Source: Rhizobium sp. BT03 (GTDB lineage Bacteria > Pseudomonadota > Alphaproteobacteria > Rhizobiales > Rhizobiaceae). From it: 64,000 nt of DNA. Position numbers and translations under genes: made by a program. Numbering within the stretch: the first letter of the stretch is position 1; every line of letters begins with the position of its first letter. This document shows positions 42,378 through 52,871 of this stretch, piece after piece. The DNA is taken from the NCBI RefSeq assembly GCF_030053155.1, contig NZ_CP125642.1:248001-312000 (forward strand). The letters are read 5' to 3'. The notes under the pieces were generated by a model. That model made no database searches, had not been told where the DNA came from, and saw only the letters and a program-made list of their open reading frames with translations.

Positions 42378-44987
42378 TCAGATCGGGCTGATCAGCCCGA
42401 CGGGCTGGCTGCCGAGCAACCCGGCGACCGCAATGCTGCCGCCGGGTTCGATCGTCTTGCCGGTTACCAGATCCGCCTTCAGCCCGTGAAGAGGGGAGGG
42501 GACGGCGATCGCCGTATCCTCCCAGAATTCCGGGCCGGCAAACAGCACGCCGGGGTCGAGCCAGCCGAACATCAGCCTGGGTGCAGCGACGATGGCGAAA
42601 TTATCCTTGTGCACCCGGGCAAAAGCCAGCACGTGCTCGCGCCGGCCGCCCGTCACCTTCAGCGGCAGATAATCGCCTCTGGCAAAGAGCGCCGGTTGCC
42701 GCTGGCGCAGCTGCAGGCCGATCGCGATGATGCGCTGCTTCAAAGCTGCCGCCTGAAGCTTGGCGATCGGCCCTGCTTCATCAAGCCAGGCCGCCAGCCG
42801 CGCATGATCGGCCGGCCGGCGGTTATCGGGATCGACGAGGCTGAAATCGAATCCCTCGGAGCCTTGGTAGATGTCGGGAATGCCGGGCGCCGTCAGCTTG
42901 AGCAGCGTCTGCGACAGGCTGTTGAGGTAACCCGCCGCGATGAAGGGCTGCAGCACCGTTTCGAAATCTTCGAGGAAGGCGTCATTCTCCGGCGACACCA
43001 GCGCTGCCGCATAGGCCGCCACCGCTTCTTCGTAGGCGGCATCCTGCTCGATCCAACCGGTGTGGAGTTTGGCCTCGCGCACTGCCTTGACCGCGTAATC
43101 GGTGAAGCGCGCGCGAAGCTCTTCCGTCTGCCCTCGGTCGAAATCTTCCGGCCAGACGCCGGCCAGCGCCTGATAGAGCATCCATTCGACATTCGGCTCC
43201 GGCGCCGCACCATCCGGCAGGTCCCTCAGCCACGACCGGTTCATCTCACGCCAGCGCGCCACCGCCTGCCCGAAAACATCCGCGCCCTCGCTCAAGGCAT
43301 AAAGTCTGGCGCGCGCATCCTCGCCGCGTTTGGTGTCGTGCGTGGCGCTGGCCGACAGGCCGTGCGGCTGCAGCCGCGCCCGCTCGGCCATGCGGCGATG
43401 GAATCCCTCCGGGCCGTCGGGCGTCTTGCCCGGTTCGCCGCCGACTTCATTTGCGGCAAGCAGCCTGTTGTAGCGGTAGAACAGCGTGTCCTCAGTCGCT
43501 TTGGCCATCACCGGCCCGCTCAATTGCTGAAAGCGGATCCGAAATTCGTGGGCCGCATCCCCTTCGACCTTGCCTTCGAGAAGCCTCAGCACATGATCGA
43601 GGGCACGCCGATCATCGAGCCGGGCCATGGCCTGCGATGCGGTTGCGGCAAGGACGGCTGAATCCTGCCAGGCGAGCGGACCGCCGTCGCCATAGGTGCG
43701 GTAGACGGGGAAGGCGATCAGCAGTTCGCTCAGCGCCGTGGCGAGCTCATCTCTGTTTATCTCCGGAAAGATCCCCGCGGCGATTGCTGCCAGCCTGCCA
43801 GTCTCGCCGGCGAAGTTGCGCTCGACCATCAGCCGCTTGGCAAGCCGCCGGCCCTCATCGAGATCGCCGGTCTCGCCGGCGAGGCTGCGATAGGCATCGT
43901 CCAATCTGCGCAGGCCGCCGCCGTCGATGAAGAGTTCGCTCAGCGCCGCGATGAATTCATATCCCGTGGTGCCCGCGACCGGCCAGCTCTCCGGCAGCAC
44001 TTCGCCAGGCCCGAGGATCTTTTCCACGACGATATAGCTGTCCGGCCCGACTGCCGCCCTCAGCCGGTCGAGATAGGCCTTGGGTTCGGCGAGCCCATCG
44101 ACATGGTCGATGCGCAGGCCCTGCACCTTGCCATGGCGCACCAGCTCGATCGTCAGCCGGTGCATGTCCTCGAACACGGAGGGATTTTCGACGCGGGTGC
44201 CGACCAGCCCGGTGACCTCGAAAAAACGGCGATAGCTCAGATGCCGTGCCGCCTCCTTCCAATGGGTGAGCCGCCAATGCTGTCCCTCATGCAGGCTTTC
44301 GAGGAAATCGCGATCGGCCGAGATATCCTCGAGCTTTTGCCGGAGCACGGCGCGGTCACCGCCTTCGAACAGGATGTCGCGCATGGCGCGGGCAAAGTCC
44401 TCGCCCGACGTGACGGCTGCGGCCTCCGCCATTCTCGTTGCCACCGGATCGTCGAGCCGGTTTGCGATCGCGCCGTAACTGCTGGGGTTGAGCGGCAGCA
44501 GCGTCTCGAAATAGCCGAAGGCGAAGTTGCCATGCGTTTCGTCGAGCGCGATCCGCAGCTCGCCAGCGGCGAGCGCCGCAGCGAAATCTTGGCCGAGCTG
44601 CGGCAGGGTCAGCGGCTCGTTCCAGTCGATGTCGAAGTGGCCGGCATAGGCGCTCTGCCGGCCGAACGCCAGCACGTCGCGCCACCAGCCGTTCTCAGGC
44701 GAGGCGGCCATGTGGTTCGGGACGATATCGAGGATGAGGCCCATGCCCGCCGCGGCGAGGCTTTCCGTCAGCCGCTCGAACCCCGCCCGGCCGCCGAGCG
44801 CCGGATCGATGTCGTTGGCGTCGATGACGTCATAGCCGTGGGTCGAGCCGCTGACGGCGGTGAAGATCGGTGAGGCATAGAGGTGGCTGATGCCGAGTGT
44901 CTTGAGGTAGGGAATGAGGCCGCAGGCGCGATCGAAGGTCATGCCGTTGCGGAATTGTATCCGGTAGGTCGCGGTCGGAAGGGTCAT
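42378..44987 (-). CDS. treY: Malto-oligosyltrehalose synthase
   Basis: The 869-residue GH13 enzyme turns the reducing end of maltodextrin into a trehalosyl unit. The N-terminus ATYRIQFRNGMTFDRACGLI and HLYASPIFTAVSGSTHGYDV is diagnostic. Further motifs are LILDIVPNHMA, the catalytic Asp in GLRIDHVDGLAEP, and YIVVEKILGPGE, with TAPGIPDIYQGSE near the end. treZ, which releases trehalose, and glgX are not in the window. ATG 44987 opens MTLPTATYR. Downstream of it lies the copper locus, with no sign of shared transcription. Confidence 0.94.
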   Translation of the reverse strand: MTLPTATYRIQFRNGMTFDRACGLIPYLKTLGISHLYASPIFTAVSGSTHGYDVIDANDIDPALGGRAGFERLTESLAAAGMGLILDIVPNHMAASPENGWWRDVLAFGRQSAYAGHFDIDWNEPLTLPQLGQDFAAALAAGELRIALDETHGNFAFGYFETLLPLNPSSYGAIANRLDDPVATRMAEAAAVTSGEDFARAMRDILFEGGDRAVLRQKLEDISADRDFLESLHEGQHWRLTHWKEAARHLSYRRFFEVTGLVGTRVENPSVFEDMHRLTIELVRHGKVQGLRIDHVDGLAEPKAYLDRLRAAVGPDSYIVVEKILGPGEVLPESWPVAGTTGYEFIAALSELFIDGGGLRRLDDAYRSLAGETGDLDEGRRLAKRLMVERNFAGETGRLAAIAAGIFPEINRDELATALSELLIAFPVYRTYGDGGPLAWQDSAVLAATASQAMARLDDRRALDHVLRLLEGKVEGDAAHEFRIRFQQLSGPVMAKATEDTLFYRYNRLLAANEVGGEPGKTPDGPEGFHRRMAERARLQPHGLSASATHDTKRGEDARARLYALSEGADVFGQAVARWREMNRSWLRDLPDGAAPEPNVEWMLYQALAGVWPEDFDRGQTEELRARFTDYAVKAVREAKLHTGWIEQDAAYEEAVAAYAAALVSPENDAFLEDFETVLQPFIAAGYLNSLSQTLLKLTAPGIPDIYQGSEGFDFSLVDPDNRRPADHARLAAWLDEAGPIAKLQAAALKQRIIAIGLQLRQRQPALFARGDYLPLKVTGGRREHVLAFARVHKDNFAIVAAPRLMFGWLDPGVLFAGPEFWEDTAIAVPSPLHGLKADLVTGKTIEPGGSIAVAGLLGSQPVGLISPI

Positions 44988-45114
44988 GAGGCCGTCTGAC
45001 GTTGGAGGAAGCCTCTACCCAACGGTTGTGTCAGGGTTTTGGTTCCCTCACAGCGCCGCGCGTCTTTTGAGACGCGCAAAGGACGCTGTAACATTTTTGA
45101 ATCTACGCATCGTG

Positions 45115-47196
45115 CTAGTCGATGAAAACGCCGACACTGGCGGCGCGTCCGGCCGAGTCGATAACGGTCAGTTTCGAGTAGCCGCCGCCGTCGGGCAGCC
45201 ATTGCTGGGTGCGGCGGCGGGAGAGGTCTGGCAGCGGCCTGCCGTTGGCAAGCCAGCGGAAGGGCGCGCGGCCGCCCTGCAGTTTCAGCATCAGCGGCGA
45301 CAGGTCGCCGGCGCCTGCGCCGAGATCGATATGGGCGCCCTCGGGCGGATAGACGATCTGAGGCGCGGGTTCGCGGCCGGAGGCAACGAGCAGGCCGCTG
45401 GCGTTCAACGCAAAACGCCGCTGGCTGATCGGCAGCTCGGACTGGGCGATACGCACGGCGCCGGCGGGCGGGCGGGGCAGCGGCGTCGTCGCGATGCCGG
45501 ATTTGGCAAAACCTTCGAACAGGATGGGGGCGGCGGTGCCATAGCCGGTCAAGCCGGGCACGGCGCTGTTATCGGGCCGCCCGACCCAGACGCCGAGCAC
45601 ATAACGCCCGTCATAGCCGACCGACCAGGCGTCGCGGTAGCCATAGCTCGTGCCGGTCTTGTAGGCGATGCCGCGCTGCGGCGCGCCGGCAGGCGGAATG
45701 ACGCCGGAGAGAATATCGGCAATGTTCCAGACCGCGACCGGCTCCAAAAGCGGTTCACCGTCGAGCTTGCCCGGTGTGCCGGTGATGCCGTCGCCAAGCC
45801 TTGCCGGCTGACCGCGATTGGCGAGTGCGGTATAGAGCTGCACCAGATCCTTCAGCGTGATGCCGACGCCGCCGAGACCGATCGCCAGCCCCGGCGTCTC
45901 GTTCGGCGGCAGAGCCGGGCGCACGTCGGCGCGGCGGAAGCGCACCAGCAGCCGCGATGGCCCGACGGCGTCGAGCAGTTTGACGGCCGGCACATTCAAG
46001 GAGAGTTGCAGGGCCTCGCGCACGGTGACGTCGCCCTGATAGCTCATGTCGAAATTGCGCGGCCGGTAGCCGAAGAAATCGGCCGGCCGGTCCTCGATGA
46101 TCGTCTCCTGGGAGACGAGGCCCTGTTCGAAGGCGAGCCCGTAGATGAAGGGCTTCAGCGTCGAGCCCGGTGAGCGGTTGACGCGGGTCATATCGATCCA
46201 GCCGGAGCGGCTGGCGTCGAAATAATCGGCCGAGCCGACCTCGCCGACGATGGCGCCGGTCTGGGCATCGGCCATCACCATGGCAAGCGAAAGCTTCGGC
46301 CCGAGTTTCATCGCCGCGGCTCGGGCGACCGCTTCCAGCCCCTGCTGCACCTGCTTTTTCAGTGTCGTCTGGTGCTTGAGGACATCCGGCTGCTTGCGCA
46401 GCGCGGCTTCGGCGACATGGGCGGCGAGCGCCGGCAATTGCATGCGTCGCATCGGGACAGCGACAGCCTCGGCCCGCTCGGCTTCGCCCTCTCCGACGGC
46501 CTCGGCCACCGCGGCGCGCTCGAGCACGCGTTTGCGCGCCTCTTTCGCCGCCTGGAGATTGCGGTCCGGCCGGCGCCGTTCCGGCAATTGCGGCAGGGCG
46601 ACGAGCAGGGCGGCTTCGGCGACGGTCAGGCGGCGCGGCTCCTTGCCGAAATAGGCAAGGCTTGCGGCCCGCACGCCTTCCAGATTGCCGCCATAGGGGG
46701 CATGGGTGAGATAGAGGTCGAGGATCTGCTCCTTCGACAGCCGCCGCTCGATCTGCACGGCGCGCGCCAGCTGCAGCAGTTTTGCCGAAAGCGAGCGCCC
46801 TGCGCGCGGCTCGATCAGCCGTGCCACCTGCATCGACAGCGTTGAGGCGCCGGAGACGATGCGGCCGTTGCGGATGAATTGCGTGGCGGCCCGCCCGAGC
46901 GCCCAGGCATCGACGCCGCCGTGATCGTAGAAACGCTGATCCTCATAGGCGATCAGCATACGCAGGAATTGCGGATCGACGTCGGCAACCGTGGTCTTCA
47001 GCCGCCAGCGGCCTTCCGAGGCCGCAAAGGCGCGCAGCAATTGCCCGTCGGCATCGAGCACTTCGGCGGAGACCACATCCGCTTTGTCGAGCGGCGGCGG
47101 AAAGGCCTTGTCGGCGGCATCGAGCGCGAAGAGGGCCGCGCCGGCAAGGATGATGCCGGCGGCGGACCCGATCGCAAACTTGCGCCACAGCCTCAT
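45115..47196 (-). CDS. pbpC: Penicillin-binding protein 1C
   Basis: The 693-residue class A-type protein has a signal anchor near residues 8-28. Its glycosyltransferase domain (LIAYEDQRFYDHGGVDAWAL, GASTLSMQVARLIEP, KEQILDLYLTHAPYGGNLEG) is followed by a transpeptidase domain with catalytic SPGSTLKP, the second motif SLN in QLSLNVPAVK, and KTGTSYGYRDAW. A C-terminal PBP1C domain has FRWLANGRPL. The start overlaps the alpha-2-macroglobulin stop by four bases. The two are partners in many proteobacteria, probably in cell-wall defence or repair. Confidence 0.93.
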   Translation of the reverse strand: MRLWRKFAIGSAAGIILAGAALFALDAADKAFPPPLDKADVVSAEVLDADGQLLRAFAASEGRWRLKTTVADVDPQFLRMLIAYEDQRFYDHGGVDAWALGRAATQFIRNGRIVSGASTLSMQVARLIEPRAGRSLSAKLLQLARAVQIERRLSKEQILDLYLTHAPYGGNLEGVRAASLAYFGKEPRRLTVAEAALLVALPQLPERRRPDRNLQAAKEARKRVLERAAVAEAVGEGEAERAEAVAVPMRRMQLPALAAHVAEAALRKQPDVLKHQTTLKKQVQQGLEAVARAAAMKLGPKLSLAMVMADAQTGAIVGEVGSADYFDASRSGWIDMTRVNRSPGSTLKPFIYGLAFEQGLVSQETIIEDRPADFFGYRPRNFDMSYQGDVTVREALQLSLNVPAVKLLDAVGPSRLLVRFRRADVRPALPPNETPGLAIGLGGVGITLKDLVQLYTALANRGQPARLGDGITGTPGKLDGEPLLEPVAVWNIADILSGVIPPAGAPQRGIAYKTGTSYGYRDAWSVGYDGRYVLGVWVGRPDNSAVPGLTGYGTAAPILFEGFAKSGIATTPLPRPPAGAVRIAQSELPISQRRFALNASGLLVASGREPAPQIVYPPEGAHIDLGAGAGDLSPLMLKLQGGRAPFRWLANGRPLPDLSRRRTQQWLPDGGGYSKLTVIDSAGRAASVGVFID

Positions 47197-50100
47197 TGTT
47201 GTGCTGCCACGACCTCCATCTTGCCGGTCGCGGTGCGGGCCGAGAGCTCCGGACGGTACATGTCCTCGACGCTTGCGGCCGGATGGTCGTAGGTGCCGGG
47301 GGTGACGGCGCGCACGACATAGGCGACGTTGAATTCGCGGTTGTCGCCCGCCGCGCGGTTGAAGGCGGCGACGAAACGATCATAGCGGAATTCGGTATGG
47401 GCGGTGGAGATCTCGCCGATCCAGTCGAAGTTCGTCATCTGGGCGCTGTCGACGAGGTTCGGATTGTCGATCTCGAAGCCGGCCGGCAGCAGGTCGGTAA
47501 TGACGATGCGCGATGGCCAGTCATTGCTTTCGCGGACATGGATGACGACGACGTAGCGTTCGTTCTGCTTGGCCTCGCTGACATTCGCCTCTTCGCCGTC
47601 GAGCGTGTAATAGCTGCGCTCGATGAGGAAGCCGTCGCCGCCGGCCGGCAGCGGCACGGTCGGGGCGGCAACGGTGGTGACAATGGCCGAGACCGTGTCG
47701 TTCGTCTGGTTGGTCAGCGTCAGCGGATGATCGGCGAGCGCATCGCCGGTCATGCGGGCCATATAGGCGCCGGTATGGGCCGCGCCGTTGACGTCGACCT
47801 TCAACCCGTCATCGCCGCCCTGAATGGCGCGTGCGGCAAGCAGCATCCAGGCTTCTTCCTGGGTGCTCTTGTATTTGCTGCGCTGCCATTCCTTGGCGAC
47901 GGCCTTGGCGAGATCCGGGACGACGGGCGGCACCGGCCGGCTTTCGGCGGCGAGCGCCAGGATCGCCGCGCCGTCGCGCAGGATCGTGCCGTAATCGGTA
48001 CGCGACAGGTTCACGCGCGATACCATCGATTGCTGCGACATCTGCAGCGCGTCGAGGAATATGTTCTTCGAACGCTGGGCATCGCCGTAGAGCGCCAGTG
48101 CTGCGGCGATATGCGCCTTGGCAAGCGGCGTCGGGAAGTCGTTGATCATCGTATCGGCATAATAGCGCAGATCGCTGATCGCCGCCTTCTTGTTGCGGGC
48201 AAGGACATAGATGGCATAGGCGATCTGGTCGCCCTGGCCCTTGATGTCGGTGGTGTAGGAGAGGGTGTTCTGCAGGTTTTCGAGCGCCTGCACGAAGGCC
48301 CTTTCCGGCACGTCGTATTTCATTTCGCGAGCCCGCGTCAGGAAATCGGTGACGTAGGAATCCAGCCAGACGTCGCCCGAATCCGGTCCCCAGAGGCCGA
48401 AGCTGCCGGCCGAGGCCTGGTAGGAGAGCACGCGGTAGATCGCATCCTGCACACGCTTATGCACATCGTCGTCGTTTGCGATGCCGGCCTGCTTCGCCAC
48501 TTCGGCGAGGTAGAGCAGCGGCAGCGCCCGGCTGGTGGTCTGCTCTGCGCAGCCGAAGGGATAACGGTCGAGCGTCATCAGCAGTGCCGGAATATCGAAG
48601 GCGGCCGAACGGGTGACGTTGACGCTGATGGCAGCACCCGGCAGCACGCTGTCGGCGAGCAGGTTCTTGTCGACGGTAAGCTTTGCCCCGGGCTTCAGCG
48701 CCAGCACCCTGCGTTCGGTGATCGGCAGGGATGACGGGCGCACCGGCACGTCGACGGTCTGGTCGAGCGACAGGCCGGAAGCATCCGAGAGGTTGATCGA
48801 GACGCTGCCGGCGCCAGGCTGTTTGCCGATGAGCGACAGCGTCAGCTCGGATTTCGCCCCGGCTTCGAGGCGGATCGTCTGCGCAGCGGAGGCCTGTTCG
48901 ATGCCGACCGCGTCGTTACCGGTCAGCTGCAGCTTGTAATCGCCGGCCGGCGCATCGGTGTTGGCGATGTCGAGGCGCAGATTGGCCTTGTCGCCGGGGG
49001 CGAGGAATTTCGGCAGGCTGGCCGTGACGACGACCGGATCGCGGATGATGACATCCTTGACGCCGTGGCCGACACCGGATTTCGACCATGCCACAGCCAT
49101 GACGCGGGCCGTGCCGTTGAATTGCGGAATATCGAAGGAGACATTGGCCTTGCCTTCGGCGTCGAGCTTCACCGGACCGGAGAAGAAGGCGACGAGCTTC
49201 TGTGTCGGCGGGCTCGACTGCAGCGCAATGGCGCCGCCGTCGCCGCCGGTCCTGAGCTTGCCGGTCGCACCCAGCGAGCCGTCGATCAGGCGGCCATAAA
49301 GGTCGCGGATTTCAAGGCCGAGCTGGCGCTGGCCGAAATACCAATCCTCAGGGTTCGGCGGTTCGTAGCGCGTCAGGTTGAGAATGCCGACATCGACGGC
49401 GGCAACCGTGACATAGGCATCCTCATTGGCGCCGGCACCGGCCACCTGCAGACCGATATTCAACGGCCCGCGCGGCAGCATTTTTTCCGGCGTGTCGAGC
49501 TTGACCTGCAGCGCCCGCTGCTCGGGATCGACCTTCAGCCATTGGATGCCGATCGAGCGCATCGGCATGTGGCTGTCCTGGGCGTCGCCGGGACGGAAGA
49601 GCGTGGCGGTGACATAAGCGCCGGCGCCCCAGTCCGCGGTGACGGGGATGTCGAGCTCGCCGCCGGTCTCGCCGATCGTGGCGTTCTGCACCGCGACCAG
49701 CTTTTCGGTTCCGGCCGTCACCATCAGCTCGCCGCCATAACGCGAGGTGACTTTCAGCTTGGCGGTGTCGCCGACCTTGTAGCTGTCCTTGTCGAGGGCG
49801 ATTTCCAGCCCGTCCGGTGTTTCGGTCGAGGTCGAGGTCACGAACCAGCCGGCGTCGAATTCGACGCTGGAGGTCGGGCCGTCGGCATCCGGGCTTTCCA
49901 CTTCGAGGCGATAGCGGCCCCAGGTGACCGGCACGGAGATCTTGCCGCCGTCGGTCGTCGCGTCGACGCTGCCGTTGGAAATCTGCTCGGCGGTGTAGAC
50001 CGGCTCGTATTTCCAGGCCGTTCCCTCGCGATACCACTGATATTGGCGGTTGAGGCTGTAGAATTTCCAGCGCAGGCCCTTGGTCTCCTGCTTCTCGCCG

Positions 50101-52664
50101 TCGGCGTTGACGCCGATCACCGTGAAATTGGCGATCGAATTCTCGGGCAGCTCGTCGGAAAATTCCGGCTTGATGCCGATCGAAGCGCGGTCATTCTTCA
50201 CCGGAAGGATCAGCGAACGCTCGATGGCGCGGCCGCCGGCTTCCTGCATGCTGATATAGACGGTGGCGTTGAGCAGCTGGGTCGTTGCCGGCAGCTCGCC
50301 GATGGTGAGATCGGTCGAGGCTTGCCCGTTCTCGTCGAGTTCCGGCAGGCCTTCGATCGGCAGGCGCGAATCTTCGCTGGCCTCCTCGTCGGCAAGCCCG
50401 AAGAGGAAGCCCTTATAGGCGGCGCTCTCGCGCGTCGGCTTGACGACGACATTGCCCTCAAGCGTCAGGCCGGCGGCCGGCGCGCCATAGAGATATTTGC
50501 CGGAAACATTGATCGTCGCCGGCAGATCCGGGCCGATTTCCTTGGCTTCGGTCTTGATCTCCATGTCGGTGCGATCCGGCACGAAATCGTCGACCAGGAA
50601 ACTCTTGCTGGCGATCGCGCTGCCTTTGGGGTCGGTATAGATGTTCATCGTCCAGGTGCCGCGCATGGCGTTTTCCTGGGTGGCGAAATCGACGCTGTAA
50701 CCGCCGAGATTGCTGGTCTGGCTGACGATCCGCCGGTCTTCGACGCCATCGGGACGGCTGAAGATGAAGGTGAGCGGCAGGTTCTCGATAGCGTTGCCGT
50801 CGGTATCGCGGGCAAGCGCCTGGGCATGCACCGTCTCGCCGGCGCGGTAGATGCCGCGTTCGGTGAAGGTCAGGACGTCGATCGCGCCGGGTGCGGCACG
50901 GCCGGTGACGCCGCGGTCGGAGAGGTCGAAGCCGGCCCGCGTCATGTCGAGGAAGACGTAGTCCGAGGTGCCGTTCTTGGCGGTTATGACGGCGGGCGTC
51001 AGCGCCGCCGTGCCGCGGATCAGGCCGGCGGTGAAGGTGGCGCGGCCGTTTTCGTCTGTGGTCGCGGTGCCGAGTACTTCATTGTTCTTGGCCAGCAGCT
51101 GCAGCTCGACGCCCGCGATCGGCTTGGCCGAAGCGAGCGAACGGGTGAAGACGTTGAGCCCGTCCGTGCCGGCATAGGTGGTGATGCCGATATCGGAGAC
51201 GAGGAACCATTGCGTCGCCTGCGAATCCCACTCCTGCGCCGGGGCGTTCGGCGCCGTCGCGGTCAGCACGTAGATGCCGGGCTTGCGCTGCGGCAGCGCC
51301 TCGTCGACCGGGAAGCTGGTGACGATGTCCTTGTTGAGCTCGTTGGCGATGTCGATCGAGCCCTGCCAGACGAGCTCGCCGTTCTGATCCTGGATGTTTT
51401 GGGCGCTGTAGCCGTCGAGCTGGCTGAGGAACTGCGAATTGGTCAGGAGCGGCGCAATGGCGCGATCGCCGATGCGGTAGAGCTTGAGGTTGGCAGAGGC
51501 GAGGTTGACCGAGACGATCGGGATGCCGCGGCGCGCCGTCGAGGGCAGCACGAAGCTGTCGCCGGTGAAGCGCACCATCTGGCTGCGGTCCTTGATATAG
51601 ACGTCGATGCTGACCGGTGCTTCGAGCGCCTCATCGACGGATGACGGCAAGCCGGTGCGGAAGGCGATCTTGTAGGTCTCGCCATGGGTCAGCCCCTCGA
51701 CGCAAATCTGCTTGTCCTTGGTTTCGAGCGCCTTGGGGGCGGCGCCGTTCAGCGTCACGAAGGGCGTGTAGTCGGTGGTCTTGACGAGTGCCTCGGAGAA
51801 GCTGACGCAGGCCCGCGGCGTGGCGCTGTCGGCATCGACCGTGTGTTCGGTGATGCGGAATCCTTGCGTCGATTTCAGCTGCAGATAGGCCGCCTGCACA
51901 TCGTCGGAGGCGACCAGCGCCAGGCTGGCCTTGTAGGCGTAAAGGGCAGGGCGGTAATTGGCGTTTCGGTCCAGGGCGTCGGCCAGCACGGCGAGTGCCT
52001 CGGCGCGCTTGGGCTTGGTGCGCGTCAGCTCGTAGCCATTCAGCGCGTCGAGCACGGCCTGGCCGCTCGTGCCGGTCTGGGCGCTGCCGAGCGAAGCGGC
52101 GGCGCGGGCGGTTTCGAGCCAGAGATCGGCATCATCGGGGGTGATCGACAGCGCGCCATGGAAGGCGATCAGCGCGTCGACCAGATTGTTGGCGGTCATG
52201 TCGAGACGGGCATTGGCCGTCAGGCTGTCGACGCCCTGGCCCTGCTGGGCGTCGGTCAGCGCAAGATTATCCTTGAAGTCGTGGGCCTGCTGGATGAGGT
52301 CATTGCTCAGGAAGGTCAGGCGCGGCGCGGCGCCGAGATCCGGTTCCTTCTGGGCGGCGGTTTCGACGATCTTGCCGGCAATGGCGCCGGGGAAGGCGTT
52401 CATCGTCTTGAAATCGGATTTCAGGAAGCACCATTTCACCTTGGGATTGTAGGTAAAGGCCTTGCAGCTCTTATCGCCGATGCAGGAGGTCTTGCACTGA
52501 TCGAGCGAGACGTTCTGCTCGGTGCGAAGATCGAAGCCGAAGAAATCGGCGTCCTTGATCGTCTGGATGTCGCGCTTGGTCTCCGCAGCCGCGGCTGGAA
52601 AACTGGCGGCGATCGTGGAAAAAAATGCAATAGTGGCGAAAGCAAAGAACGAGCGCACGGACAT
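47193..52664 (-). CDS. Bacterial alpha-2-macroglobulin with N-terminal PAN/apple domain
   Basis: This is an 1823-residue exported protein. A Sec signal (FAFATIAFFSTIAASFPAAAA) has no lipobox Cys after it. A PAN-like segment with paired cysteines follows (LDQCKTSCIGDKSCKAFTYN, VKWCFLKSD), then a helical part, MG-type beta domains with the bacterial FTERGIYRAGETVHAQALAR motif, and a thioester site GCAEQTTSRALPLLYLAE with Cys and Gln intact. It ends with a receptor-like domain. The family is thought to trap attacking proteases in the periplasm. It is operonic with pbpC. GGGGGG-rich sequence precedes ATG 52664. Confidence 0.92.
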   Translation of the reverse strand: MSVRSFFAFATIAFFSTIAASFPAAAAETKRDIQTIKDADFFGFDLRTEQNVSLDQCKTSCIGDKSCKAFTYNPKVKWCFLKSDFKTMNAFPGAIAGKIVETAAQKEPDLGAAPRLTFLSNDLIQQAHDFKDNLALTDAQQGQGVDSLTANARLDMTANNLVDALIAFHGALSITPDDADLWLETARAAASLGSAQTGTSGQAVLDALNGYELTRTKPKRAEALAVLADALDRNANYRPALYAYKASLALVASDDVQAAYLQLKSTQGFRITEHTVDADSATPRACVSFSEALVKTTDYTPFVTLNGAAPKALETKDKQICVEGLTHGETYKIAFRTGLPSSVDEALEAPVSIDVYIKDRSQMVRFTGDSFVLPSTARRGIPIVSVNLASANLKLYRIGDRAIAPLLTNSQFLSQLDGYSAQNIQDQNGELVWQGSIDIANELNKDIVTSFPVDEALPQRKPGIYVLTATAPNAPAQEWDSQATQWFLVSDIGITTYAGTDGLNVFTRSLASAKPIAGVELQLLAKNNEVLGTATTDENGRATFTAGLIRGTAALTPAVITAKNGTSDYVFLDMTRAGFDLSDRGVTGRAAPGAIDVLTFTERGIYRAGETVHAQALARDTDGNAIENLPLTFIFSRPDGVEDRRIVSQTSNLGGYSVDFATQENAMRGTWTMNIYTDPKGSAIASKSFLVDDFVPDRTDMEIKTEAKEIGPDLPATINVSGKYLYGAPAAGLTLEGNVVVKPTRESAAYKGFLFGLADEEASEDSRLPIEGLPELDENGQASTDLTIGELPATTQLLNATVYISMQEAGGRAIERSLILPVKNDRASIGIKPEFSDELPENSIANFTVIGVNADGEKQETKGLRWKFYSLNRQYQWYREGTAWKYEPVYTAEQISNGSVDATTDGGKISVPVTWGRYRLEVESPDADGPTSSVEFDAGWFVTSTSTETPDGLEIALDKDSYKVGDTAKLKVTSRYGGELMVTAGTEKLVAVQNATIGETGGELDIPVTADWGAGAYVTATLFRPGDAQDSHMPMRSIGIQWLKVDPEQRALQVKLDTPEKMLPRGPLNIGLQVAGAGANEDAYVTVAAVDVGILNLTRYEPPNPEDWYFGQRQLGLEIRDLYGRLIDGSLGATGKLRTGGDGGAIALQSSPPTQKLVAFFSGPVKLDAEGKANVSFDIPQFNGTARVMAVAWSKSGVGHGVKDVIIRDPVVVTASLPKFLAPGDKANLRLDIANTDAPAGDYKLQLTGNDAVGIEQASAAQTIRLEAGAKSELTLSLIGKQPGAGSVSINLSDASGLSLDQTVDVPVRPSSLPITERRVLALKPGAKLTVDKNLLADSVLPGAAISVNVTRSAAFDIPALLMTLDRYPFGCAEQTTSRALPLLYLAEVAKQAGIANDDDVHKRVQDAIYRVLSYQASAGSFGLWGPDSGDVWLDSYVTDFLTRAREMKYDVPERAFVQALENLQNTLSYTTDIKGQGDQIAYAIYVLARNKKAAISDLRYYADTMINDFPTPLAKAHIAAALALYGDAQRSKNIFLDALQMSQQSMVSRVNLSRTDYGTILRDGAAILALAAESRPVPPVVPDLAKAVAKEWQRSKYKSTQEEAWMLLAARAIQGGDDGLKVDVNGAAHTGAYMARMTGDALADHPLTLTNQTNDTVSAIVTTVAAPTVPLPAGGDGFLIERSYYTLDGEEANVSEAKQNERYVVVIHVRESNDWPSRIVITDLLPAGFEIDNPNLVDSAQMTNFDWIGEISTAHTEFRYDRFVAAFNRAAGDNREFNVAYVVRAVTPGTYDHPAASVEDMYRPELSARTATGKMEVVAAQQ

Positions 52665-52871
52665 AGGTTCCCCCCAAGGATACAGGCGATGCTGGCTCTG
52701 ACCGGCGGCACTCTCGTCACTCTACGCGAGATTGTCAACTCGACTCGCGCGCTGTTTCGTCTTCGTACAGAAGCTTTCGTCCGGCTGTCACATCGGCGTG
52801 AGTGACCGCCTTGTGATTTGCGGCTTTTGCAAGGATGAGCAAGGATTTGGGCCATCGCTGGAGGTAGTGCC

